Shown: positions 10,201-18,082 of the stretch, piece after piece
Position numbering within the stretch: position 1 is the first letter of the stretch
How the letters are laid out: every line of letters begins with the position of its first letter
From: an uncultured Eubacterium sp.
GTDB taxonomy: Bacteria; Bacillota; Clostridia; Peptostreptococcales; Anaerovoracaceae
Direction of reading: 5' to 3'
Assembly (NCBI GenBank): GCA_937966095.1
Contig: CALCKF010000101.1
Location: 5,218 to 69,217, forward strand
Length of the DNA: 64,000 bases
Translations under genes and position numbers: made by a program
Notes under the pieces: model-generated
Database searches by the model: none
The model's input: only the letters and a program-made list of their open reading frames with translations
Told to the model about the DNA's origin: nothing

Positions 10201-11614
10201 TACTGTCATCCTGTGAAGCCTCAATTACTGACTTTTCAGCCATTTCATCAGTACGCTTCAATAACTTGACATTGTGATCTGTTGTCGAAATCTCAAAAGT
10301 GCCGTTGCTGTACCACTTACCATTCCTTTTAACATTTTCCGTACCATTTGATGAAAGTATTATATCTACATCGTCATAGACGACCTCAACAGTATATGTT
10401 GCTTCCTTGCCGTCATACGGGGAAACCGGTTTTGCCGTTACTGTTATTTTTCCGGCGCTTTCATATGTAACTATTCCGGTATCCTTGTCGATAGCGGCAC
10501 CTGTTTTTCCTTCAGTCTCAGCACTTAATGCATATTCCACATTAACACCGTCAGTTGCAGATGTTGCCGGATATTGAAATGTATTATTTTTATTGACTGT
10601 GATCCTCTCAGGGATACCACTAAACGCAAGATCATTTACTTCAATTGCAGCGATTACCAGTTTATACTCTGCCGTCGCCGCATAATTCCCGCCTGACATA
10701 AACGCTTCTATCGTCACCTCTCCAGGTGATGTATATGTCAATATCTTATTCGCCGGATCAACTTCAGCCCCGGCAGTATTTGCACTGTTATCTTTGACTT
10801 TGTAGCTTATATTGGTAACATTCAGGTTTTTGTCATTTACAGTTACTTCTTGAAGTGTTATCTGTTGGCTTGTTATGTTATATTCCTTTTTTTGGGTCGT
10901 TTCTGCGAATGACAACCCGTTATCAATTTTCTGCTGCGCAATGCTTGCTTTTACACTGTCTGCGTACGTTTCATATCCATCTTTCGTGGCTTTGAAATAT
11001 ATGTTATAATCACCGGCGTTTGTCCCCTGTGGTACATCATCGCTGAAAGTGCCATCTTCATTCAGAGAATATTTAATGCTCCATCCGGATTCCTGAGAAT
11101 CGTTAAGCAGATCCTGTGCTCCACCGGTGTATTCCAGATCGCTTTTCACGCAGCCGTTGATGTGAGCTTTTATTTCATTTTTATCTGCTTCGTCAAGTAC
11201 TGCTTCTTTTCCCAATGAAATGGCGATCCATCCCACCTGCTGATTGGCCCAGCTTTGACTGACAGATATAACGTCCTGCTCGTATTTGACATTTCCACTT
11301 GCTGTGGCCTCATTGTTTTTATTACCGTTTACATATACATTGATCTGCGAAGTGTCTTCCACACCTTCTACCTTTATCCGATACGAATAATTCTCACTAT
11401 CCTGAGCAGTGGCCTCGGTCACTCCGTGAATATAGAATTTCACCGACTCACCGGGTCCTGCGTTGACACCAGTTTCTGTTATTTCCAATTCCTGTGGGTT
11501 CTTTTCCGCCGCCTGTACAATTTCCATCGCGCTGAATGGTATCGTTGTAAATACCAGGGCCGCACAAATTAACAAAGTGATAAATTTCGGGACTGCTCTG
11601 CCTTTCAAAACCAT
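7280..11614 (-). CDS. giant membrane-anchored surface protein with bacterial Ig-like repeats
   Basis: A 1444-residue exported protein. The ATG at 11614 is chosen because GAGAGGT precedes it and a signal peptide follows at once (positive residues, then a hydrophobic core ending near SAMEIVQA). The body is strand-rich with bacterial Ig-like modules. Two near-tandem repeats around residues 830-1090 share the pattern YFN/DRxRTATxTVxxxNFD, then DGDYTFxxxVxDxAxNxN and FTID. The C-terminus has one membrane helix followed by RRKGKE and no LPXTG motif, so it is anchored by the helix. It sits between the small membrane protein and the FHA gene of the T7SS operon. An adhesive or cell-envelope role is inferred. 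Confidence 0.82.
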   Translation of the reverse strand: MVLKGRAVPKFITLLICAALVFTTIPFSAMEIVQAAEKNPQELEITETGVNAGPGESVKFYIHGVTEATAQDSENYSYRIKVEGVEDTSQINVYVNGNKNNEATASGNVKYEQDVISVSQSWANQQVGWIAISLGKEAVLDEADKNEIKAHINGCVKSDLEYTGGAQDLLNDSQESGWSIKYSLNEDGTFSDDVPQGTNAGDYNIYFKATKDGYETYADSVKASIAQQKIDNGLSFAETTQKKEYNITSQQITLQEVTVNDKNLNVTNISYKVKDNSANTAGAEVDPANKILTYTSPGEVTIEAFMSGGNYAATAEYKLVIAAIEVNDLAFSGIPERITVNKNNTFQYPATSATDGVNVEYALSAETEGKTGAAIDKDTGIVTYESAGKITVTAKPVSPYDGKEATYTVEVVYDDVDIILSSNGTENVKRNGKWYSNGTFEISTTDHNVKLLKRTDEMAEKSVIEASQDDSITWNSETLATEETKTNINGEYYVVFQDDEGNLTDWIDVNRNNRDSEGNNDWKFATDKYAPTVSFSYETEGMDKAEIMTEESAPLKETKYGYFFKEAVEVTITSDDIQSTEEVSLPGVAGGRIVYRLVDKDGTSDEGWQDIEVKDNKITVKIDKGFKGQIEAYAIDELGNTRGETEVKHPQGIIWENEEKHLETSAIQFSAPETDFTQTKKFAGYVYPNSMIKRDVNNGGLSENGYEDFGGAGDDVSLYASKNGTIKFDICVKDEYSGIAQIRCAVLETEAEKSTVPGTFDYTLTVNKQGDISSSDDNVKTEATKDRNLISKLVFKDFEVSGGSNDMVILVELTDNSGNISYDYYAFGIDNEKPVVEVDYDPASGDEDNNGYFNKNRTATITVYDRNFDPDDAENTTLSVTKDKKAYDFGALKWKATGIKGGEGNDEDCYETTVTFKEDGDYTFDVKVNDRAENENDNVKYADDNKATTVFTIDKTNPRVSVRYDNNSASNGKYFDRVRTATVTVQEHNFDVNRVTFDIRATLDGANISQPNINWARSSGDTHTATVAYRADGDYTFNIEVEDKAGNKNNGVSYVSGTVAGAQFTIDTEINEPFITGVEDGNSYKGTVIPVIDLDDVNYDSHDIVLLRTRKDEQNVNVTSKYIGGLARDGHGGTITCNTFEEIQENDGIYKLTVSMVDKAGNRSEKSITFTVNRFGSVYDYNEYLSSLQDQYVKQVTRNIVITEYNPDRLVEGSLELEITKDGTPLKNPEYSVTPVINSSAPIGSSGWYQYEYDIAASNFAKDGVYSITVASEDEVGNKPETSNYEELDAMFRVDSVAPEFTSIKGLEESIVNADEQKVTFDVFDAIGLDKVTVYVDGKKVKNIDKFDDLSNCSDDFIVHGGLKQDVRLVAEDKAGNVMDTSSEEFKPAYEFNDTITVSTNIFVRWFANTWLFIGSLIALAAVTGGIIAFVKRRKGKEAISEDM

Positions 11615-11669
11615 TGTTACCTCTCTTTCTGTTTCATTCCCTGTAAATGTAACTGCCAAACGATTTTCA

Positions 11670-12209
11670 TTATATTTTTTCATCAGTATGTACTTTTATT
11701 ATTTCCTGTATTATTTTCAGCTTACCTTTATCAGGTGATGATGCTGTCAGCTGCTCTGTTTCCATATCGCCGGTGCTGTTTGCCAGTTCCGCCGTCGTCT
11801 GCAAGCTCCCATCCTCTATGGTGCAGGCCTCTTTATCCGAAGTCTGAGCCATTGCTGCCTCCGCCAGCTCTTCTGTAGTAAGCACGTCTGTTGCGTTAAA
11901 GTCAATATGCTCGAGCTTTTCAGTAGGTGTTCCTGAGAGCTTTTCCTTAGGAGGGCTTTCTTTCACCTTTTCTATTTCTTCTGTGATTTTTCCTCTCCTG
12001 TAAGCGTCTACCGTAGCTCGATGTATTTTTATTCCGCTCTTCTCATTATCCCTTCTGAGCTGAGCTATCGACCTCCGTGCTGTCTTACCGCTCAGATCGT
12101 TGATAATATCAAGTATTTTAAACTTAAACCATAAATAAGCTGTTGCTCCCATTCCCAGTATCGCCAGAGAAAAGCTAATAATGGCAATCAAGTTATATGC
12201 CTGGGTCAT
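11670..12209 (-). CDS. small single-pass membrane protein in kinase/T7SS operon
   Basis: A 179-residue protein with an N-terminal membrane helix (residues 5-28, LIAIISFSLAILGMGATAYLWF) and a long hydrophilic cytosolic tail. The tail has a basic segment (residues 40-70) and an acidic, Thr/Glu-rich second half containing clusters such as DVLTTEELAEAAM and a further run of Thr and Ser. The gene overlaps the end of the kinase gene by 17 bases and precedes the giant surface protein. No family was recognised. The Thr-rich acidic tail beside a kinase and FHA proteins makes it a plausible phosphorylation substrate or scaffold; this is inference only. Confidence 0.6.
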   Translation of the reverse strand: MTQAYNLIAIISFSLAILGMGATAYLWFKFKILDIINDLSGKTARRSIAQLRRDNEKSGIKIHRATVDAYRRGKITEEIEKVKESPPKEKLSGTPTEKLEHIDFNATDVLTTEELAEAAMAQTSDKEACTIEDGSLQTTAELANSTGDMETEQLTASSPDKGKLKIIQEIIKVHTDEKI

Positions 12210-13911
12210 ACGCTTCTCTCCTTTCTTCTGTATTAAGATATATACGTTCTACATTTTCGATATAGTCACTGCATGAGCTTATAACTTCTTCCTGTATCTC
12301 TATTGATGCTTGCTGCGTAACGAATATATCCTGAGCGCCCTTTTTTATTGTATTGAGAGTTTCCTGCACTTCACTTTGCAGAATCCCTGTAGTAGCAAAC
12401 CCTTTTCTGTGGTTATTGATAAGATTTGCCAGTTCTCTGTACATCACCAGTTTAATGTAATTGGAATCATCAGACTCGTAGCCTTCCACATTTTCTATGC
12501 AGGTATTGATGGCATCGAGCAAATTCTCATAAGCTTCACGATCCGGCTCCCTTACGCTTGTGGCATTGATGACATACTGCGAGTAAAAATCGCCTATCAT
12601 ATCGTAGCTCCGTGCTACATTATAATATTTATAGCCTTTATCGCCTGTCTCTGTAATCGACTCAAAATACGGCGCAGCTTTCAATATTCTTGTTCTGAAA
12701 GAGTCATCACCTCCGGAATACAGGTACAGGTAGGTACTCCCTGCCTTATACGCCAGCTGCTTATAGTCATCTTCAGTTTTATCGAATTTATCTTGATTCT
12801 GGTTATATTTTGTCGTAAATTGATTACTCTCCCGGTCTCCGAAACTTCCATTCTGTTCAAATGCGTCCAGTAGCTTTATGTATGCTCTGACATCCCCTCC
12901 ATATATATCGATAGCCTCAAGATACGTATTTACCTTTGTCTCATATGGAGTGGATTCCGATATATTTATTTTTTCCTCATAATTTCTGCTGTTTTCAAAA
13001 TGCATCAGCAACAGGGATAAGCCTCCGATCAGAGCAAGGCATATTGTCGCTGCGGCTGCTATAATGAAATTTTTTAATTTTTTCTTTTGACTGTTCCTGT
13101 ATTCTTCTCCGATATGCTTATAATTGTTCAGATCATAGAGCAATTCATTACAATTGGAATATCTGTCATCCGGATCTATAGCTGTACATTTGTCAATTAT
13201 GTACTCTATCCCTTCATGGATTTCAGGGTTCCACTGTCTGACAGGAAAGTATTCATAGTCATTTCCTCTTGGATCGACTCCTGTAAGCAAGTGGTGCATA
13301 GTCATGCCCAGTGCATATATATCTGATCTCGCGTCAGTCTGCCTGGAGCCATATTGCTCAGGCGGCGCATATCCCTTTGTTCCCAGAATAGTTGTATCCG
13401 CAAGATTTTTTTCTTTATATTCCCTTGCAATTCCGAAATCAATTATCTTTATATTGCCTTCCGGCTTGAGCATCACATTGGCCGGTTTCATATCCCTGTA
13501 AATTATCGGGGGACTTTGGGAATGCAGGTATGATAACGCATCACATATCTGCATCGCCCAATCTATTACAGACTCCTGTGGCTGTGTTCCATATTCCTTT
13601 AATATTTTATCCAGAGATTCACCTTCCACATAATCCATCACGATATACAAGGTCTCTCCGTTATCTATGATATCTACGATTCTCGGCAATGCAGGATGAT
13701 CAAGCCGCTTCATCAAATTAGTTTCAGCTATCAGGCTATTTATTACGACTTCATCATTTCGGCCATTCCCTGTTTTTTTAACTTCTTTAACCGCCCACTG
13801 CTTATTCAGTCTTCTGTCCATAGCCAGGTAAACTATCGACATACCGCCTCTGCCAATTTCTTTTAAGACTTCATATTTATCATCTATAATTGTGCCTATT
13901 TGTGTGGCCAT
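12193..13911 (-). CDS. PknB/PrkC-like membrane Ser/Thr protein kinase
   Basis: A 572-residue kinase. The cytosolic N-terminus is a complete Hanks-type domain: Gly-rich loop GRGGMS at 20-25, Lys in AVKEVKK at 42, catalytic YRDMKPAN at 138-145, DFG at 158-160 and APPEQYG in the activation/P+1 region. The domain ends near 270, followed by a membrane helix (about 280-300) and an extracellular helical domain of about 270 residues. That domain lacks the PASTA repeats usual in PrkC, so the sensed signal differs. The ATG at 13911 is preferred over the upstream GTG because AGGGTG precedes it. It is 10 bases from the PP2C gene, the standard kinase/phosphatase pair. Confidence 0.92.
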   Translation of the reverse strand: MATQIGTIIDDKYEVLKEIGRGGMSIVYLAMDRRLNKQWAVKEVKKTGNGRNDEVVINSLIAETNLMKRLDHPALPRIVDIIDNGETLYIVMDYVEGESLDKILKEYGTQPQESVIDWAMQICDALSYLHSQSPPIIYRDMKPANVMLKPEGNIKIIDFGIAREYKEKNLADTTILGTKGYAPPEQYGSRQTDARSDIYALGMTMHHLLTGVDPRGNDYEYFPVRQWNPEIHEGIEYIIDKCTAIDPDDRYSNCNELLYDLNNYKHIGEEYRNSQKKKLKNFIIAAAATICLALIGGLSLLLMHFENSRNYEEKINISESTPYETKVNTYLEAIDIYGGDVRAYIKLLDAFEQNGSFGDRESNQFTTKYNQNQDKFDKTEDDYKQLAYKAGSTYLYLYSGGDDSFRTRILKAAPYFESITETGDKGYKYYNVARSYDMIGDFYSQYVINATSVREPDREAYENLLDAINTCIENVEGYESDDSNYIKLVMYRELANLINNHRKGFATTGILQSEVQETLNTIKKGAQDIFVTQQASIEIQEEVISSCSDYIENVERIYLNTEERREAYDPGI

Positions 13912-13921
13912 TATTTTCACC

Positions 13922-14689
13922 CTACATACACTTCAATACCACAGCAGTGATATTGTCCCGTTCATTTCTTGATTTTATGATTTCGATCAATTCATTTTCT
14001 CTTCTGTATATATCGGCAACATCGCCTAAAGTCCCCGGAGCCAGCGCATCATACATTTCTTTTTCATCGAGCAAATGTCTGAATCCATCTGAACATAAAA
14101 GAAATACAGTGTTCTTGGCTATCGTGCCTAATTCAATCTGGGGCTCAACGTTTTTCGATGCGCCGACACACTGTAAAAGGACTCCTCTCCGTGGATCATT
14201 TTCTGCTTCCTCTCTAGTCAGCCTCCCCTGCTCAATCTCCCTTTGCATCAAAGAATGGTCTTTTGTAATCTGTCTTACGGTGTCCGTGATCTCATATATT
14301 CTGCTATCTCCTACATGTGCGAACATATATTTATCATCTATTATCAATATTCCGCTCACTGTAGTTCCAATGTTCTCATTTTTCATCCTGCCGAATTCTT
14401 TTATCAGATCGTTCTGCTCACGCAGAAGATGATTCCATTGACCTCCGAACTCCTGCAATGTAATGGAATCGTAATCTGCAGACAGATCCTCATCAAACCA
14501 CTTTATTAACCGTCTGATAACCGTGGCGCTTGCAAGCTCTCCTCGGGCCAACCCGCCCATTCCGTCACAAACCACAGCCATTGCTATGACTCTTCCATCG
14601 GGTGTTTCGGCTATTTTAAGACATGCACTGTCTTCATTTGTTGTTTTGACTATTCCTCTATCTGTTGCTACTGCTCCTACACACTTCAT
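13922..14689 (-). CDS. PP2C-type Ser/Thr phosphatase (Stp/PrpC family)
   Basis: A 255-residue metal-dependent phosphatase of the usual PP2C length. Motifs seen: an N-terminal NEDS, the metal-binding VCDGMGG near 39-45, a FAHVGDSRIY strand-turn, the LCSDGF motif near 195-200 and a C-terminal RDNITAVVLKC. These provide the Asp ligands for two Mn/Mg ions. It dephosphorylates kinase targets and probably the neighbouring kinase itself. It lies between an FHA gene and the kinase gene in one operon, with gaps of 13 and 10 bases. The ribosome site is weak (AAAGAAAG), but the start agrees with family alignments. Confidence 0.93.
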   Translation of the reverse strand: MKCVGAVATDRGIVKTTNEDSACLKIAETPDGRVIAMAVVCDGMGGLARGELASATVIRRLIKWFDEDLSADYDSITLQEFGGQWNHLLREQNDLIKEFGRMKNENIGTTVSGILIIDDKYMFAHVGDSRIYEITDTVRQITKDHSLMQREIEQGRLTREEAENDPRRGVLLQCVGASKNVEPQIELGTIAKNTVFLLCSDGFRHLLDEKEMYDALAPGTLGDVADIYRRENELIEIIKSRNERDNITAVVLKCM

Positions 14690-14702
14690 GGTTGTCTTTC
14701 TT

Positions 14703-15716
14703 TCATTTACCTTTCTCTACATGGAATGTAAACCTTTCATTTGCCAGCATTATTGAATCCTCATCGTAGATTTTCATCCTGTTGCCTGCTTTTATTTCCT
14801 TCCCATTGACAAATGTTCCGTTTGTGGAATTATTATCTTTAATGTAAAATGTTTCTCCGTCTGTTATGATATCTGCATGTATCCTGCTCACTGCGTTATT
14901 GTTATTTACGAAACAGTCTACATAACTCCTTTCCTTGCCTATCCTGAACACGGGTTTATCTATTTCGATCCGTTCCTGTGTACTCAATCTGATGAGGTGG
15001 GCTCTCACATTATTTTCATTAAAGGGGGATTCATTATATGGATTATCTTTATCCAACAGAGAGGTCCCTGATAGTATCGAGGTTTTCCCCTCTTCCTCCA
15101 GCATCGTAGTTTTCCAGTTTTCGTTTTCAATATTATAATTATTTTTCTGGTTCCCATGACTTTCATTGCTCAATTCCGGTTCTATTCTCAACAGGCATTT
15201 TTCAAATTCATCTGAAGAATATGACCGTTGAGAATTTATAAAATCAGATATTACATTTATAAAATATCTGTTTTCCTCTCTAAATAGATTTACCACTGAA
15301 AGCATATATGCAAAAAAAGCAAAAATATCATTATGCTTATAATTTCCATATATTGGCTGGTATATGAAAGCAAGTCTCTTAGTTGCTTCATTAAAAAAAA
15401 CAAAATTATGATCCAGCGTCAATTTATTGATATCAAAATTTTCTGCGCTTAACTTTTTTGTTACATATACTGTCTGCATAAGCAAATCAAGGAATCGTTT
15501 TCTACTCATCTGCTGACCTATATATTGAGCCAACGTAACATGTCCTGAAACAATATATAAAAGGTTTCTTTTATTTGTTAAAGTTGGGATAATTAACCCA
15601 TCGGCAGAACATCCTGTCAATATGTGAAGCTCATTTTTATCTATAATCTCCCCTCTCATCAATTTGACCTTCACTACTTTTTTATATTCATTGTTAATAA
15701 TTTTGAATTTAGCCAT
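14703..15716 (-). CDS. FHA protein with DUF6382/EssB-like N-terminal domain (second copy)
   Basis: A 337-residue protein built like the FHA protein at 6330-7253. Residues 1-180 are a pseudokinase-like domain (LYIVSGHVTLAQYIG, then LTLDHNFVFFNE and LAFIYQPIYG). A disordered Asn/Ser-rich linker follows, then a C-terminal FHA domain (about 240-333) with FRIGKER, AVSRIHADI and NSTNGTFVNG. It is the first gene of the T7SS operon. The ATG three codons inside the longest frame is preferred. Having two such FHA proteins at opposite ends of the kinase/phosphatase block suggests they read distinct phosphothreonine sites. The resemblance of the N-domain to EssB is structural inference. Confidence 0.75.
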   Translation of the reverse strand: MAKFKIINNEYKKVVKVKLMRGEIIDKNELHILTGCSADGLIIPTLTNKRNLLYIVSGHVTLAQYIGQQMSRKRFLDLLMQTVYVTKKLSAENFDINKLTLDHNFVFFNEATKRLAFIYQPIYGNYKHNDIFAFFAYMLSVVNLFREENRYFINVISDFINSQRSYSSDEFEKCLLRIEPELSNESHGNQKNNYNIENENWKTTMLEEEGKTSILSGTSLLDKDNPYNESPFNENNVRAHLIRLSTQERIEIDKPVFRIGKERSYVDCFVNNNNAVSRIHADIITDGETFYIKDNNSTNGTFVNGKEIKAGNRMKIYDEDSIMLANERFTFHVEKGK

Positions 15717-15860
15717 ACAATACATCCATAAATTGATTTACAACTTACATATTACATATTTTTTACTTTTTTTTATTTTACTCTATCATTTTTACACTAT
15801 GACACATATTGTATGAATCAGATCGTTTTTTGTAATTTTTAGTCAAACTATGTTCTAACT

Positions 15861-15912
15861 AAAAAACTCCAGACTGTATTTCCTTCTTCAGTCCGGAGTT
15901 TTTTGTTACTAT
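15861..15912 (-). terminator. Rho-independent terminator after the AgrC-like gene
   Basis: An inverted repeat (AACTCC-GACTG pairing with CAGTC-GGAGTT, one bulge) is flanked by T runs on both strands. It lies directly downstream of the minus-strand kinase gene ending at 15939 and upstream of the T7SS operon, so it insulates the two units. The AT-rich stretch 15726-15860 must then hold the T7SS operon promoter; a TTGACT is visible there, but no convincing partner -10 was found. Confidence 0.75.
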
Positions 15913-15938
15913 GTTCAAATATTCCTTTTCAGTTTAAC

Positions 15939-17216
15939 CTATATCTCTATTTCCAATAAGGCGTTCTTGTTTTCTCTATTCCACTTTATATTTCCTTTAT
16001 TTATTTCAACTATATCTTTGATAAGTATATACATATCGCTTCTCTTTATGAGCAGGGCTTTAAGTTTTGATATTCTGAATTCAATGGATATTTTCGTATG
16101 TATCGGTGAGCCAGCTGCTGACGTCTCTTTTTCACAAGTAATATTCTCGATTTTTGCTTTTCCTAATACAGTTCTGTATCTTGTTGAAATATCGGATATG
16201 TACCTGAAGATCTCATATTTTTCCCGGTCGGATAATTCTCCGCTCCTTATGCTTCTCCATGCCAGCTGCTTTTCTACGTTATTGTTTATGCGCTCACATA
16301 TGTCAACCAGATGAGACCTGTATTCTTCATTTTTTACACTTCTGATTTCATTTTGAGAAGAAGTAAGTACAATGATATGATTAGCAATATCGTGCTTCAG
16401 TTCCCTGATATTTCTGCTGATATCAGCAACAGACCTGTAATACTCCCTCTGCAGTTCTGTTTCCATAATGATTATTCTCTCGTATTGCTTTCTGCTCTTT
16501 GACATCATTAAAATTGCAGCACCGATACCTATCATAAGTATCACAAGAAATATAGCATACGATATCATAGACTCCATATTTATTCTGTCATATTTTTCCT
16601 GTATCTCAGCTATAAACTCCGCATTCAGAACTGAAACGGTTATTTTAACTATATACGTAATAAAAGATACTCCTAATATGACTATGCATATTTTATCCGG
16701 TATCTTTTTTATGAGCATGTCTACTTTTTTATTTACCGCATAAGTTATAACCAGTACGAGTAACAGCTGGATCCAGTTCTCCAGTATTATAGGATATTGA
16801 TCAAGAGATTCAATATTATATATCGATCCCTGTATCTGTTCCGGTTCAAACAGCAGATGCATCAGATTCATTATAATAAGTCCATATGTCAGGGTCGTCA
16901 ATACATCATAATACAGGAATATCTTAATAAAATTTCTAGGAAGAAATCCTTCTGCATATATACCTATCACAGTAATAGTAACGAATGTATATATCATATG
17001 ACAGATATTGTAAATAAGTATATCTGATTTGGCCTGAGATACTATTGCTATTGTTCCCAGATGATATTCGAGAGTCAGGAACAATACCGTATATATAAAA
17101 ACTATTACAGCACATTGCCTGCGTTTTTCATTTACTTTATAAAGTTTCATTATCAGGAATTCCTGAAATACAGTATAAACTGTGATATAAGTAAAAAAAC
17201 AAAGAACTGTTGCCAT
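15939..17216 (-). CDS. AgrC-like membrane kinase lacking ATP-binding boxes
   Basis: A 425-residue protein. Residues 1-235 form about six membrane helices, as in AgrC-type peptide sensors. A linker then leads to a dimerisation helix with an intact H-box (RELKHDIANH, His near 272). The expected GHKL ATPase domain is reduced: from residue 320 on there is no N-box (NLxDNAIEA) and no Gly-rich G-box, only a shortened tail ending INKGNIKWNRENKNALLEIEI-like, where a normal GHKL domain would end. The start has AAGGAG eight bases upstream. It is divergent from the LytTR regulator. The gene is open and not obviously frameshifted, so the loss looks tolerated. See the partner gene at 18083. Confidence 0.82.
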   Translation of the reverse strand: MATVLCFFTYITVYTVFQEFLIMKLYKVNEKRRQCAVIVFIYTVLFLTLEYHLGTIAIVSQAKSDILIYNICHMIYTFVTITVIGIYAEGFLPRNFIKIFLYYDVLTTLTYGLIIMNLMHLLFEPEQIQGSIYNIESLDQYPIILENWIQLLLVLVITYAVNKKVDMLIKKIPDKICIVILGVSFITYIVKITVSVLNAEFIAEIQEKYDRINMESMISYAIFLVILMIGIGAAILMMSKSRKQYERIIIMETELQREYYRSVADISRNIRELKHDIANHIIVLTSSQNEIRSVKNEEYRSHLVDICERINNNVEKQLAWRSIRSGELSDREKYEIFRYISDISTRYRTVLGKAKIENITCEKETSAAGSPIHTKISIEFRISKLKALLIKRSDMYILIKDIVEINKGNIKWNRENKNALLEIEI

Positions 17217-17333
17217 TTTCTGCTCCTTCTACAATAAATATTCTGTATGATACAAATTTCTGTTGTCTTTTTTAGTCTATATATGTAATAATAAAATTAA
17301 ATAATATCTTTTATATATTAAGGAGAATTACCT

Positions 17334-18074
17334 GTGAGAATCGCAATCTGTGATGACAATATCGACGTATCAAAAAATCTTTACAAAATGCTTCTGGAAA
17401 TCGAAATTTTACATATCAGCAAAATAGATATTTTTATAAATGCGGATGCATTGATTTTCAAATCCGGTGAGACACCTTATGATATCGTTTTCATGGATAT
17501 AAGACTAAATGATCGTTCAGGTATCGATGTGTCAAAAAACATACTCGATATATCTCCTTTGACTGATATTATATTCATTTCAGGATATGATGATTATTAC
17601 CTTGATGTTTATGAAGTCGATCATATCTACTTTCTGCGTAAACCTATAGATTTTGAAAAGCTGTCTGATGCTATCAGAATATCTCAAACCAAACGCACCT
17701 GCCACAATGAAAAAATATTTACACTAAATGATAAGCATGGGGTTATGCGTATACCTATGGAAAACATAATGTTTTTTGAAAAAAACCTTCGTATCATTGA
17801 AATTCACATGAACACATCATATGAATTTCAAAAATCAAAATACGATGCTGATTTTGACGAATATCAATACAGCTTTTACGGTAAATTCTCTGACATCATA
17901 CCTTATCTAAGCACCGCATTCCATCAATGTCATAACAGTTTTATCGTAAATTTTAATTATGTTTCTGAAATAACCGGAAAATCTTTTATTTTAAAAAACA
18001 AAAGAGTAATACCCATAAGCAAAAAATTTCTACAAGAGATAAAGGCATCATTTTTTAAATATATAGAATTATGA
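17334..18074 (+). CDS. LytTR-family response regulator (AgrA-like)
   Basis: A 246-residue regulator. Receiver domain 1-118 keeps the acidic pocket (D7, D8), phospho-acceptor D55 in VFMDI and the conserved Lys in LRKPI (103). Residues 130-245 are a LytTR DNA-binding domain (MRIPMENIMFFEKN, then FHQCHNSFIVNFNYVSEI). It starts with GTG preceded by AAGGAG. It lies between, and in the opposite orientation to, two incomplete sensor kinases: divergent from the His-bearing one and convergent with the ATP-binding one (8-base gap at the ends). LytTR regulators usually control peptide signalling, bacteriocins or surface functions; targets here are unknown, though the adjacent glycopolymer operon is a candidate. 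Confidence 0.92.
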   Translation: MRIAICDDNIDVSKNLYKMLLEIEILHISKIDIFINADALIFKSGETPYDIVFMDIRLNDRSGIDVSKNILDISPLTDIIFISGYDDYYLDVYEVDHIYFLRKPIDFEKLSDAIRISQTKRTCHNEKIFTLNDKHGVMRIPMENIMFFEKNLRIIEIHMNTSYEFQKSKYDADFDEYQYSFYGKFSDIIPYLSTAFHQCHNSFIVNFNYVSEITGKSFILKNKRVIPISKKFLQEIKASFFKYIEL

Positions 18075-18082
18075 TTTCCAAG

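Noticed and set aside
12310..12873. 187-residue plus-strand frame opposite the kinase gene
   Set aside because: It is antisense to the well-supported kinase extracellular domain and has no start signal or recognisable motif.
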